From the NCBI RefSeq assembly GCF_015704895.1, contig NZ_JADQWB010000013.1:62001-126000 (forward strand): 64,000 bases of DNA. Reading direction: 5' to 3'. The number at the start of each line of letters is the position of its first letter. The first letter of the stretch is position 1. Positions 18,125-26,984 of the stretch are shown here, piece by piece. This DNA comes from Agrobacterium leguminum. Its GTDB lineage: Bacteria; Pseudomonadota; Alphaproteobacteria; Rhizobiales; Rhizobiaceae. A program made the translations under genes and the position numbers. Under the pieces are notes generated by a model. The model saw only the letters and a program-made list of their open reading frames with translations. It was not told where the DNA came from and made no database searches.

Positions 18125-19471
18125 ATGGCGCATATCGATCCTGCCGGCGGCTGGCTTCCACTGACGCAGCCGCAACTCGATTTCTGGGAGGAGTTTTCCT
18201 TCCATCCCGACGAGCCGGTTTCCACCGTCGCCCACTACATCGATCTTTCCGGTGCGGTGAATGAAAGCGCGCTCATCGAGGCGATCAAACGCACCGTGCG
18301 CGAATCCGAAGTCCTGTCGATCCGTTTCCGCATCGGCGACGACGGCGAGACGCCGCAGCAATGCTGCGACCCGAGCCATGCCCCGGTGGTGGAGCTTGTC
18401 GATCTCCGCGGCGATTCCGCTCCCCTGGAAGAGGCGCTGCGGCGCATGAACGCGGATGTGGAAGCAAGGCTCGATCTCAGAACCGACAGGCTTTCGGCGC
18501 AGCTGCTCTACCGTATCGCCGACGATCGTTATCTCTGGTATATCCGCGCCCATCATATCGTCGTTGATGGTTATGGCCTGACGCTGGTCGAGCAGCGCTG
18601 CGGCCAGCTTTACGGGCACTATTGCGGCAAAGGCGAAGCGGGTCCGGATTTCCACCCCTTCGGCGATTTCCTTGCCGAAGAGGATGCCTACAAGCAAAGC
18701 CGGCGTTTTGAAAAGGACCGCGATTTCTGGGCGGCCTATCTTGCCGCACCCGCCGATCTGCCGGTGCTGGACAAGGATTGCGAGGATTATGGCGGCGGCG
18801 GCCTGCATACGGACGCGGCCTTGCCGCAGGGTTTCAGCACGCGGTTGCAACAGGTGGCGGGCGCAATGGAGATCGGCTGGCCGGACCTTCTGGTGCTGCT
18901 TTCCGGCCTTTATCTCCACCGCGTCCTGCCGCGGCCGGACCGCGATGTGCTGACCTTGTGGCTGCCCTTCATGAGCCGCTGGGGCAGCGTCGGCGCGCAT
19001 ATGCCGGCCATGCTCGTCAATATTTTGCCCTTCCATCTCACCATCGAGCCGGGCGAAAGCCTCGGCGCATTTCTGACGCGCAACGCCGCCAATCTGAGAA
19101 AGCAGCGCCTGCATGGCCGCTACCGCATCGAGCAGATCGCCGCCGACCGTGAAATCCCGAAGGGCCGGCGCTTCTTCTTCTCGCCGCTCATCAATGTCCT
19201 GCCCTTCAGCGCACCGGTCTTTGCCGGGCTTGCCGTTGTCAGGCACATCCTTGCCAACGGTCCCGGCGACGGGTTCAACCTGACCTTCCGTGGCGAGGAT
19301 GACGGCAGCGAGCTGAACCTGCATATCGATGCGGATTCAGCGCTGACGCAAGCGGAGGATTTCGCCCGTTACCGCGAGGAGTTGCCATTGTTCCTCGATG
19401 CCATGCTGCGCGAAGAGGCGCTGACGCTTGCGGCGGCTGAGGCGTCCACGACATTCCGTCTGGCGGTTTGA
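18125..19471 (+). CDS. Free-standing condensation enzyme, VibH-like
   Basis: A 448-residue single condensation domain with the active-site motif HHIVVDGYG at about 143-151 and the downstream pattern LWLPFMSRWG and RFFFSPLINVLPF. No carrier or adenylation domain is attached. VibH in Vibrio cholerae is such a protein: it takes DHB from the aryl carrier and acylates a soluble polyamine (norspermidine). By analogy this enzyme should acylate spermidine for an agrobactin-type product; the polyamine is inferred. The start at 18125 has AAGGA 7 bases upstream. It lies 60 bases after the Cy-Cy-A gene and is likely co-transcribed. Confidence 0.88.
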   Translation: MAHIDPAGGWLPLTQPQLDFWEEFSFHPDEPVSTVAHYIDLSGAVNESALIEAIKRTVRESEVLSIRFRIGDDGETPQQCCDPSHAPVVELVDLRGDSAPLEEALRRMNADVEARLDLRTDRLSAQLLYRIADDRYLWYIRAHHIVVDGYGLTLVEQRCGQLYGHYCGKGEAGPDFHPFGDFLAEEDAYKQSRRFEKDRDFWAAYLAAPADLPVLDKDCEDYGGGGLHTDAALPQGFSTRLQQVAGAMEIGWPDLLVLLSGLYLHRVLPRPDRDVLTLWLPFMSRWGSVGAHMPAMLVNILPFHLTIEPGESLGAFLTRNAANLRKQRLHGRYRIEQIAADREIPKGRRFFFSPLINVLPFSAPVFAGLAVVRHILANGPGDGFNLTFRGEDDGSELNLHIDADSALTQAEDFARYREELPLFLDAMLREEALTLAAAEASTTFRLAV

Positions 19472-19504
19472 GGGGAAGGCCGATAACGCTTACCCGATAC
19501 TCTA

Positions 19505-19592
19505 CGTCATCCTCGGCCTTGTGCCGAGGATCTAATCACGTCCAATAAGTCGAGGCGCTGCAGATGCTCGGGACAGGCCCGAGCATGACGGA
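19505..19592. repeat. Dispersed palindromic repeat, copy 1 (RIME-like)
   Basis: Two adjacent hairpin-forming palindromes: one built on CTCGGCCTTGTGCCGAG, the second on ATGCTCGGG with CCCGAGCAT, flanked by GTCATCC and ATGACGG. The second palindrome and its neighbouring bases are identical to those in copy 2 at 32524-32612. Located between convergent genes. Mosaics of short palindromes of this kind are known as RIME-type elements in rhizobia. Confidence 0.75.
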
Positions 19593-19623
19593 GGTGGGCT
19601 TTCAGGATTTTGCCAACAAATTG

Positions 19624-19655
19624 AACCCGGCTCCGCTAAGGCGAAGCCGGGTTTT
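19624..19655. terminator. Bidirectional terminator between convergent NRPS genes
   Basis: AACCCGGCT (19624-19632) pairs with AGCCGGGTT (19645-19653) around a 12-base loop, followed by TT on the plus strand and, on the minus strand, an A-rich approach that gives T residues after the stem. It sits between the VibH-like gene (ending 19471) and the C-PCP-C gene (ending 19673), serving both. Confidence 0.75.
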
Positions 19656-19672
19656 CCCTGCGCAAGTCCAGC

Positions 19673-22510
19673 TCAGGCGAGCGTTGTCAGCACGCGGCTC
19701 GAAGCGCCGGCTTCGGCAAAGCGGCTGAAGACGCCGCTAGTGGTGTTGCGCAGCCGCTCGACGTCCTGCGGGCCATACCGGTCCGAACGGTAGCTCATCA
19801 GCACGCGAATGGAGCGCTCGCCGCCGATCGTCTCTTCCATCACCTCGAATTGCAGCCCCAGCATGGATTCATGCTTGTCGGGGTCGATCTGGCGGAACTC
19901 CACCGGCTTGCCATCCGGCCCGGCAAGGGTGCCGTTAAGCTTGTTCTTGGCGTGGATCTGGATAAAGACCTCGAACAGATGGTCGCGGCCGGGCGTCATG
20001 CCCAGCGCTTCCTCGACGAGATCGATCGGGATTTCGCTATGTTCCAGCGAGCCGTTGATGGTGTTCTTCACCGAAGAAATCAGGTCGCCGACGGTCATGG
20101 TCTCACCGAAACGCACGCGATGGGCGACAACCGTGGTGAAATAACCGATCGTATCGAAATAGCTGCTATCGGTGCGGCCCGAAGCCGAGGTGCCGACCAC
20201 GAGATCGCTCAACCCGCCGAGATGGCGCAGCGATGCGGCGATGGCAGCATAGACCACGTTGAACAGCGAGGCGCTGTTCTGCTTGGCAATGGCGTAAAGC
20301 CCGTCGCTGACATGTTTTTCCAGCTTGAACTCGATCCAGCCGCCCGCCGGTGCTTCGTCCTGCGATGCCTCGTGCGGCGTGCCGTCCTGTCCGTTGAGGG
20401 TAAGGCCTTTCGGCGCATCCCGCAGCATATCGGTCCAATAGGCAAGGTGGCCGGCATTGACGCCTGACGCGACCTGTTTTCTCGCAAATTCATGGAAGGG
20501 CGCCGGCTTGGTGGCAAAGACCGGAGCCTTGCCCGCCGCCCTTGCCCGGTAGGCCTCGGTCAGTTCGTCCATCATCAGGTTCACCGACCATTCGTCGAGT
20601 ACGATGTGATGGAAGAGGAAGGAAAGCACCTGGCGGCCGGTCTGCGCATCCTTAAGGAAGCGCAGCCGCATCGGCAGTTCATGCGCAAGATCGAACCGCC
20701 AGCCGGCCTCCGCGTGCCGGTCCACACCTTCGCTTTCTTCGCTGGTCCAGAACCATTTGTAACCGGGCAGGTCGTGCATCGGCACGATCTTCTGCAGAAC
20801 CGTATCGTCTTCGACGTAGAAATGGGTCCGCAGGCCGGGATGGCGCTCGATGATATCGAGGAAGGCGCATTCGAAGGCATTCTCATCCACCGGATCGAGG
20901 AAATCGAGTGCGAAGGGAATGTTGAAGATTTCGCCGAAACCGAAGGCGGCATAGGCCTTCCAGAGCGACATCTGCGCCAGCGAAAGCGGTGCGGTGAGCG
21001 AGCCGCTCGCCGTCGCTTCGGCCTGCGCGGGTGCTGCGGTTTCGAGCCGGGTCGCCTGTGTTGCGAGCGAGGCGGCGGTCGGGTAGCTGAACAGGTCGTT
21101 GAAGCGCAGCTCGATGCCGTGATTGCTGAGAAGACGTCCGATGATGCGCGTCGCAATCAGCGAATGGCCGCCGAAATCGAAGAAATCGTCATCCGGCCCC
21201 ATGTCGGGCGAGACGAGCGCTTCACGGAATTCCGCAAGGATCGTTGCGGCGGTGTCGTCGTCGTTTTCACCGGAAGCAGCGGGCGAAAGGGCCGCCTGCT
21301 GCGGTGTCGCCACGGCGTTTTGAGGGACGATGCCGGAAAAATCCGCGCCGCCTTCGAGATGGCTGACGAAGCGCTCCAGCAGGAAGGCCGTCGCATGCGG
21401 CGATGTCTCCCTTCCGCCCGTCAATTCGAGGCGGATGTCGCCGGCGGCTGTCGGACCGGCGGCAAGCGTCAGACCGAGACCGGATTGCAGGGAGGGCAGG
21501 GGCAGGTGCTCAAACTGGAGCCCATGCTCCGATATGGCTTGAACGGGTGTCGCAAGCGCCTGCAGCGTGAAGGTTGCGGTTCCGCCTTCATTGTCGTTTC
21601 GCTGCTCCAGACCGGACAGCACGGCTTTTTCAGCCTGTTCGGACGTTTGGTCGCGGGAGATCGCTACCCGTGCCGCAGCCTCAGCCGACATCGGCATTGA
21701 AGCGCCGGTACCAGGCTCCAGGCGCAGGGTTACGGTCTCGGGACCGCCGTTTTTCGCCAGGAAAAGGGCAAAACGCGATCCGGCGCGGGCCAGAAGAGCG
21801 TTCGTCGCCGTGGAGCTGTTGAGGCCGAGCAGGGTGACGGGAAGATCGACGCCGTGGCTGTGGCTCGCCGGCCTGTCGATCCCGTTTTGCCGCAGCGCCA
21901 CGACGGTCGAGCCGGAGGCCGGACGTTGCAGCCATTGAAGCGGAAGCGGGTCGACGCCGTCGCTTTCGACCGCGCGCGGCGAAAGCTGTTTCGGTGTCTC
22001 ACCGGCATAGGCCGCCGTAATGCCTTCCAGCAGGATTTGCGGCGAGAGGACTTCGCCGAGCAGGCCGTGGACCAGAAATGCCAGCAGGATTTCTCCTTCG
22101 CTTAAGAGCACGACGGCCTGAAACGGCGGGTCGGTCTCGGCATCGAAGGGCCTTGCCTGCAGGTCGTGCAGCAAGGTCAGGGCCTCGCCCGCCGATGGAA
22201 CATGCAGCAGTTGCACGATGGATGCGGACGGGGCTTCGATGCTCTTGGCAAGCGTGCCGTCCTCGCCGAAGGCAAAGCGTGCACGAAGTTCGGGCCAGAC
22301 CTCGCAAACCGTCTTCAGCGCCGAGGTCAGACGCAGCAGATCGCACTCTTCACCGATGCGATAGGCGAGAAGGGCGCGGAAGACCTGATCGGGATCCTGA
22401 AACTGCTCGAACCAGACCCGTTCTTCGTATTGGCTCGGCGGGGCTGCATCCCCCCTGTCGAAAGTTTCTTCGATGCGACGTGCGAGCATACGCGTATTGT
22501 CTGCTGCCAT
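19673..22510 (-). CDS. NRPS, VibF-like C-terminal half: C(degenerate)-PCP-C
   Basis: A 945-residue synthetase with no adenylation domain. Residues about 1-390 are condensation-like, but the catalytic HHxxxDG is replaced by VHGLLGE (about 147-153), so this domain should be inactive. A peptidyl carrier follows, with FFDFGGHSL (Ser about 450). The second condensation domain has HHIVLDEWS at about 634 (the usual Gly is Glu). This order, C-PCP-C, is exactly the second half of VibF, where I recall the first C domain also being reported as nonfunctional. It is predicted to hold threonine loaded in trans by the Cy-Cy-A protein and to transfer the finished DHB-oxazoline to DHB-polyamine. The start at 22510 has a purine-rich GGAGAGGA site. 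No thioesterase, as expected for amide release. Confidence 0.88.
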   Translation of the reverse strand: MAADNTRMLARRIEETFDRGDAAPPSQYEERVWFEQFQDPDQVFRALLAYRIGEECDLLRLTSALKTVCEVWPELRARFAFGEDGTLAKSIEAPSASIVQLLHVPSAGEALTLLHDLQARPFDAETDPPFQAVVLLSEGEILLAFLVHGLLGEVLSPQILLEGITAAYAGETPKQLSPRAVESDGVDPLPLQWLQRPASGSTVVALRQNGIDRPASHSHGVDLPVTLLGLNSSTATNALLARAGSRFALFLAKNGGPETVTLRLEPGTGASMPMSAEAAARVAISRDQTSEQAEKAVLSGLEQRNDNEGGTATFTLQALATPVQAISEHGLQFEHLPLPSLQSGLGLTLAAGPTAAGDIRLELTGGRETSPHATAFLLERFVSHLEGGADFSGIVPQNAVATPQQAALSPAASGENDDDTAATILAEFREALVSPDMGPDDDFFDFGGHSLIATRIIGRLLSNHGIELRFNDLFSYPTAASLATQATRLETAAPAQAEATASGSLTAPLSLAQMSLWKAYAAFGFGEIFNIPFALDFLDPVDENAFECAFLDIIERHPGLRTHFYVEDDTVLQKIVPMHDLPGYKWFWTSEESEGVDRHAEAGWRFDLAHELPMRLRFLKDAQTGRQVLSFLFHHIVLDEWSVNLMMDELTEAYRARAAGKAPVFATKPAPFHEFARKQVASGVNAGHLAYWTDMLRDAPKGLTLNGQDGTPHEASQDEAPAGGWIEFKLEKHVSDGLYAIAKQNSASLFNVVYAAIAASLRHLGGLSDLVVGTSASGRTDSSYFDTIGYFTTVVAHRVRFGETMTVGDLISSVKNTINGSLEHSEIPIDLVEEALGMTPGRDHLFEVFIQIHAKNKLNGTLAGPDGKPVEFRQIDPDKHESMLGLQFEVMEETIGGERSIRVLMSYRSDRYGPQDVERLRNTTSGVFSRFAEAGASSRVLTTLA

Positions 22511-22572
22511 GGTCCTCTCCTTGGAAATATTCGGGAATCGCGCTCCGGCGCGAAAAGTGCTGTATCGTGGGA

Positions 22573-22851
22573 TCAATGTCCCGCGCGCGACCGTTCGATG
22601 AGCGCCTGCCAGGCGGCAAGCGTGGGCTGCCGGGCCAGATCGTCATAATCGAGCCGTGTTCTGGCAAGCTGTGAAAGCGGCGGCATCAGCCGCATGAGGG
22701 CAAGCGAATGAAGCCCGCGACCGAACAGGTTGTCCCCCGGTTCGATGTCGCGCGCTTCATCGTCGAGAACCCTGGCGACAAGGGCCTTGATTTCCGTCAT
22801 CATCGTTTCCGCCTTCGGCATGGCGTCCGCCGCGATTGCCGGTTCATTCAT
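22573..22851 (-). CDS. Stand-alone aryl-carrier-like protein
   Basis: A 92-residue protein matching the carrier half of EntB/VibB: IKALVARVL helix, DNLFGRGLHSLALMRL with the phosphopantetheine serine, and a C-terminus LARQPTLAAWQALIERS that parallels [14 protein letters not shown] of the entB product here. The residue before the serine is His rather than the Asp usual in aryl carriers (GLHS instead of GLDS). It overlaps the reductase gene by 8 bases upstream and is followed 62 bases later by the C-PCP-C NRPS, so these are one operon. It is probably a second DHB carrier; which condensation step it serves is unknown. Confidence 0.75.
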   Translation of the reverse strand: MNEPAIAADAMPKAETMMTEIKALVARVLDDEARDIEPGDNLFGRGLHSLALMRLMPPLSQLARTRLDYDDLARQPTLAAWQALIERSRAGH

Positions 22852-23683
22852 CGAAATGATCGTGAACGCCGCTGGCGCCGCGCCGCCAGTAACCGGAAGC
22901 GCGAGTCCATTTGGGGTTGGCGCCGAATTCTTCGACCAGAAGGGCGCGAACCTCCTTTGCAGCCTTCGATTCGCAGGCGACCCAGCTGAAGAAATCGCCC
23001 TTCGGCAGGTCGAGCTTGCGCAGAGCGCCCACCAGCGCGTTGTGGTCGGTTCCGTTCTCCGTCTTCTGCGTCACCCAGACGATAGACGCATCCGCCTTCG
23101 TCGTGAGCTCCAGCCGGTCGGCATCCGTCTCGACCTCGATCAGCGCCACGACGCGGGTGCCCTCAGGCATTTCCTCCAGCCGCCGCGCCAGCGCGGGAAG
23201 GCCGGTATCGTCGGCAATCAGCAGATGCCAGTCGTAGGTGAAGGGAACGGTGAAAGAGCCGCGCGGACCGGCGATCCACGCTTTGTCACCCGCTTTGGCG
23301 GCTTTCGCCCAGTTGCTGGCGGGGCCGTCGTGATGGGTGGCGAAATCGATGGCGAGCTCGCCTTTTTCGGCATCGAAGCTGCGCGGCGTGTAGTCGCGCG
23401 CCAGCGGGCGCGGCGCGCCTTCCGGGAATTCAATGCCGTTCGGGCCGATCACCGGCAGGCTCGGTTCGGTTTCGCCGGGCTGGGCAAAGAACATCTTGAC
23501 GTGGTCGTCGAAACCGAGGCTCGCAAAGCCCTCCAGTTCCGGCCCGGTCAGGACGATGCGGACCATGGACCGGCTGAGCTTTTCGACACGCGCGACATTG
23601 AGCGCGCGCAGCGCGACGGCGTGGCGATGGCGTTTGGGAGTGCGGTCCGGAATGGGGGAATCTATGGTTTCTGGCATGCTCAT
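22844..23683 (-). CDS. Siderophore-interacting FAD-binding protein (ViuB/SIP family reductase)
   Basis: A 279-residue ferric-siderophore reductase. The FAD-binding motif RDYTPRSFD lies near residue 95 and the pyridine-nucleotide region LLIADDTGLPALARRLEEMP near residue 160; the C-terminus GYWRRGASGVHDHFDE matches the family's final helix and tail. SIP/ViuB proteins reduce iron in the cytoplasm and so release it from catechol siderophores. It lies between the importer genes and the NRPS half on the same strand. A hairpin separates it from the binding-protein gene, so it may head its own transcript. The start may be 23683 or 23677. Confidence 0.9.
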   Translation of the reverse strand: MSMPETIDSPIPDRTPKRHRHAVALRALNVARVEKLSRSMVRIVLTGPELEGFASLGFDDHVKMFFAQPGETEPSLPVIGPNGIEFPEGAPRPLARDYTPRSFDAEKGELAIDFATHHDGPASNWAKAAKAGDKAWIAGPRGSFTVPFTYDWHLLIADDTGLPALARRLEEMPEGTRVVALIEVETDADRLELTTKADASIVWVTQKTENGTDHNALVGALRKLDLPKGDFFSWVACESKAAKEVRALLVEEFGANPKWTRASGYWRRGASGVHDHFDE

Positions 23684-23873
23684 GCTGTTGTCTTTCCTGG
23701 GATATCGCCGACGGGTTCGGCGGTCTCGCTGTCCCGGGTCGGCGTGCCGGACGATCGCGCGTTGGGAATCTCATCCGGCGCGATATTCCGGCGTCGTTGC
23801 GTCAAGATGCTCGAACCATAACAGGCGGTTTCGGCCCGGGCAATATAACTTTCTTCAAAAACTCAAGTTTATA

Positions 23874-23896
23874 CCCGGCACATAAATCGTGCCGGG
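23874..23896 (-). terminator. Hairpin after the siderophore binding-protein gene
   Basis: A perfect 8-base stem, CCCGGCAC with GTGCCGGG, around a 7-base loop, 22 bases beyond the stop of the binding-protein gene. On the minus strand it is followed by TATAAAC, not a strong T-run. It may end or attenuate the transport transcript before the reductase gene. Confidence 0.55.
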
Positions 23897-23917
23897 ATTG
23901 GCTTTGGATAACGTCGT

Positions 23918-24871
23918 TCAGCGGCGGCCTGCCCAGCTTTCCACCTCATTCAATGTGTGCAGGGCGCTCGGAATGGAAGGCGTCGTGACCCTGGTGGAAT
24001 CGAGGAAAACGATCCTTTTCTCGCGCGCCGGTTTTAAGAAACGCTCCCAGCCGGGAATGATCTTTTCAAGGGCGGCGCGCGTTCCGGCCTCGCCGCGGGC
24101 GGGGCTGGTATAGCTGTTCATCACCACCAGCAGATCGGGATTGAGCTTGCCGAAGGCATCGGCGCTCAGCGGCATCATCAGGGTCGAGCCCATTCCGCCC
24201 GAAGAGGCGGCGTTGTCGATCTTCAGGCGGGTATAACCCAAATCCTCCAATGCCTGCACCGCGCCGGACATGTCACCCACCGCATTGATCTGGTCGGTCA
24301 GCAGGATCGCGAGATAGGTCTTGCCCTTGATATCGTCGCCCAGCGTCTTTTTGACGGCGGCGAGCTTCGTGTCATAGGTCTTCCGGCGCTCGGCAAAGAC
24401 ATCGCTTCGCCCGACCAGGGCGGCAAGGTTTTCTTCGACGCTGAAACCGTAGGCATGGCCGGTGCTGACCTTTTGCAGATAGACGGGCGCGACGGTGGAG
24501 AGCTGTTCGGCCTTGCCGCCATCCATTTCCGTGGCGACGATCAGGTCCGGTTGCAGCGCCCGCAGTTTTTCGAGGTCGATCTGGCCGACCGCGCCGAAAC
24601 CCTTCGGTTTCGTGCGGCCTTCACCGAGAACGGTGTCGACGAAGTCGACGGCGGTGGCGAATTTGCCGTCGCTGTTGCGGCCATAGGCGCCGACCACATT
24701 GGCGTCGAGATCCATCAGCGGCACGCCGAGCAGCGGCTCATGCATGACGACGATGCGCTGCGGCTTTTCCGGAACGGAGACGGTGCGGCCGGCGGCATCG
24801 GTCACGCTGCGCTCGGCGGCGAGGCTCGTTCCGGCGGCCAGAAGTGCGGTGATGAGGATGGCAATTCGCAT
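23918..24871 (-). CDS. Ferric-siderophore periplasmic binding protein (FepB-like)
   Basis: A 317-residue protein with an N-terminal signal peptide ending near GTSLAAE, then the start of a class III (BtuF/FepB type) binding fold: RSVTDAAGRTVSVPEKPQRI, IVVMHEPLLGVPLMDL and LQPDLIVATEM. It should bind the ferric siderophore in the periplasm and deliver it to the permeases encoded just upstream. It is the last gene of the fepC-fepD-fepG-fepB order, 23 bases after the second permease. Specificity for an agrobactin-like ligand is inferred from position. Confidence 0.9.
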   Translation of the reverse strand: MRIAILITALLAAGTSLAAERSVTDAAGRTVSVPEKPQRIVVMHEPLLGVPLMDLDANVVGAYGRNSDGKFATAVDFVDTVLGEGRTKPKGFGAVGQIDLEKLRALQPDLIVATEMDGGKAEQLSTVAPVYLQKVSTGHAYGFSVEENLAALVGRSDVFAERRKTYDTKLAAVKKTLGDDIKGKTYLAILLTDQINAVGDMSGAVQALEDLGYTRLKIDNAASSGGMGSTLMMPLSADAFGKLNPDLLVVMNSYTSPARGEAGTRAALEKIIPGWERFLKPAREKRIVFLDSTRVTTPSIPSALHTLNEVESWAGRR

Positions 24872-24894
24872 GGCATTCCCTTTATTCGATGTCT

Positions 24895-25974
24895 TCAGTG
24901 GCTATTGGTTCTGCGCAGCGCCTGAAGGCGCAGCGTGAGGATGAAAAGCGGCACGCCGATCAGCGTCAGCGCAAGGCCGATCGGCATCGGCGTATCGGCC
25001 ACCAGCCCGCGTGACAGCGTATCGGCGGTGACGACCAGAATGCCGCCGGTAAGCCCCGACAGGAAAAGCCTGGCGCGACCGACGGCGGGCGAAACGAAGG
25101 TGGCGAGATGCGGGGCGATAACGCCGAGGAAGGTGAGCGGGCCGACGGCGGTAACCGAGGAGGCGCTGAGGATGACCGCAAAAACAATGACGAGCGGGCG
25201 CGAATGCCTGACGGTTTCACCGAGCGCCATGGCCATTTCATTGCCGAGATCGAAGACGGCGAGCGCCCGGCCGATGAGAAAAATGCCCACGAGGCTTGCG
25301 CCAAAGAGGTGCGCGAAAACGAGGATGGTCGACCAACTGGCCTGAAACAGCGAACCCGCCATCCAGTCAGCCAGCGACAGCGAGGTTTCGGCCGGCGTGT
25401 AGAGCAGAAGCACGGACGAAACGGAGGAAAGCGCCGATTCAATTGCGATGCCCATCAGCAATATGGAAAGGCCGCTCGAGCGTTCCCGCCCGACGAGGGC
25501 GATGAGAAGGAAGGCGACGGCCAGACCGCCGCCAACGGCCGCGAGCGCCACCAGTGTCTTGGGTGCGGTTGGCACCAGCACCAGAAGCAGCATGATGGTG
25601 GTCATCGAACCCTGGCTCAGACCGAACAGGCCGGGATCGGCGAGCGGATTGCGGGCGACGGATTGCAGCATGGCGCCCGCCAGCGCCACACTCCAGCCGG
25701 CCATGAAACCGAGCAGGATACGCGGCAGCCGCACCGTCCACAGCGCATAGGCCTGATCGTCGCCGAGATGCCCGCCCACCAATCCGCGCAGGAGATCGGC
25801 GAGGCCCGTTTCGGTATTACCGAGGCTGGCGGACAGGGCGGCCAGCGCCAGCGCCAGCACCATCAGCGCAAGGCCGGCTTTCAGATTGCCGATGCCGATC
25901 TGCAGGCCGCTCGGCAGCCGGAGGACGGCTTTGCCGTCGGTGGCGAAATGCCGTTTCATGAAAGCCCCCTTCAT
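24895..25974 (-). CDS. Ferric-siderophore permease (FepG-like)
   Basis: A 359-residue FecCD-family inner membrane permease with about ten membrane segments. Typical pieces are RLPRILLGFMAGWSVALAGA, the LQSVARNPLADPGLFGLSQG loop and FLGVIAPHLA near the ATPase contact. The reading frame is open much further upstream, but that part is in the wrong frame of the first permease gene. The ATG at 25974 overlaps the stop of that gene (ATGA). It forms a permease pair with the FepD-like protein. Confidence 0.92.
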   Translation of the reverse strand: MKGAFMKRHFATDGKAVLRLPSGLQIGIGNLKAGLALMVLALALAALSASLGNTETGLADLLRGLVGGHLGDDQAYALWTVRLPRILLGFMAGWSVALAGAMLQSVARNPLADPGLFGLSQGSMTTIMLLLVLVPTAPKTLVALAAVGGGLAVAFLLIALVGRERSSGLSILLMGIAIESALSSVSSVLLLYTPAETSLSLADWMAGSLFQASWSTILVFAHLFGASLVGIFLIGRALAVFDLGNEMAMALGETVRHSRPLVIVFAVILSASSVTAVGPLTFLGVIAPHLATFVSPAVGRARLFLSGLTGGILVVTADTLSRGLVADTPMPIGLALTLIGVPLFILTLRLQALRRTNSH

Positions 25975-26984
25975 GACAGCCCCCTCGCCGAAGGCGACAG
26001 GTAGAAGCGCTTGACGATGACGATGAAGACGAGGCCGCCGAGCAGATCCATGAACAGCCCGGTATTGACCACATAGGGCGCAAACAGGGTTTGCGCGCCA
26101 AGATCGGCCAGCACGCAGAGGCCCGCGCCGACAAGCGCGGAGGCCGGCAGGGCAAGCGTGAAGTTCACGCCAACCAGCGGCCGGATCATATGCGGCACGA
26201 TGAGGCCGACGAAGCCGATGGGGCCGCAGATCGCCACCGCCGAACCCGACGCCAGCATGGTGGCGAAGAGCGCGATGCGGGAAATGCGCGTGACATTCAC
26301 ACCGGCGGAGGCGGCCTTTTCCGCGCCCAGCAGAACCAGCGTCAGCGGCCGGGCGACCGCCCACAACATGACGAGCGCAATTGCGCCGATCCACCAGAAA
26401 TCGAACAGGCGCTCGGCATAGACGTGGTTGATATTGCCGCCCACCCAGCTGAGGAACTCGGCCCGGCGTGTGGGATTGGAGAGAAGCAGGGCGTTGGTCA
26501 CGCCGATCAGCAGCATGGAAACCAGCGCGCCGGAAAGGATGAGCGACAGGCCGCGCGGATCGTTCGCCCGCCCGGCGAGACGCGCGACGATGAAGCAGGC
26601 GGCAAAACCGAAGCCGGCGCCTGCGAGCGCGGCAAGGCCCTGTATTTCCGGAGAGAAATCGAACACCAGCGCGCCGGCAATCACAAAAAGCGTCGCACCG
26701 GCATTCAGCCCCAGGGTGGAGGGTGAGGCGAGGGGATTGCGCGCAAGCCCCTGCAGCACACAACCGCTGACGGCCGTAGTCGCCCCCACATAGATGGCAA
26801 TCAGCGCGCGTGGGATTTGCTGATAGAGAAGCACCGACTGCTCATAGCTGTCGGCCTCGCCGCGCCAGAGCGTCGCCAGTATTTCGGCAGGCGGCATGTC
26901 GCCGGACATTACCAGCAGATTGATGGCGAGGATGGCGGCCAGCAGCAGCGCGGCGGCGAAAATCAGCGTTATTTTCGGGGTCAT
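25971..26984 (-). CDS. Ferric-siderophore permease (FepD-like)
   Basis: A 337-residue FecCD-family permease. The family loop LQGLARNPLASPSTLGLNAG and the ATPase-coupling segment GFVGLIVPHMIRPLVG are clear, and about ten hydrophobic segments are present. It starts by overlapping the ATPase gene stop (ATGA at 26981-26984) and ends by overlapping the FepG-like start, so the three genes are translationally coupled. Confidence 0.92.
   Translation of the reverse strand: MTPKITLIFAAALLLAAILAINLLVMSGDMPPAEILATLWRGEADSYEQSVLLYQQIPRALIAIYVGATTAVSGCVLQGLARNPLASPSTLGLNAGATLFVIAGALVFDFSPEIQGLAALAGAGFGFAACFIVARLAGRANDPRGLSLILSGALVSMLLIGVTNALLLSNPTRRAEFLSWVGGNINHVYAERLFDFWWIGAIALVMLWAVARPLTLVLLGAEKAASAGVNVTRISRIALFATMLASGSAVAICGPIGFVGLIVPHMIRPLVGVNFTLALPASALVGAGLCVLADLGAQTLFAPYVVNTGLFMDLLGGLVFIVIVKRFYLSPSARGLS

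Noticed and set aside
23820-23873. RirA-type operator before the siderophore-interacting reductase gene
   Set aside because: TGA occurs but the matching TCA at nine bases does not (GAA instead); no exact site found.
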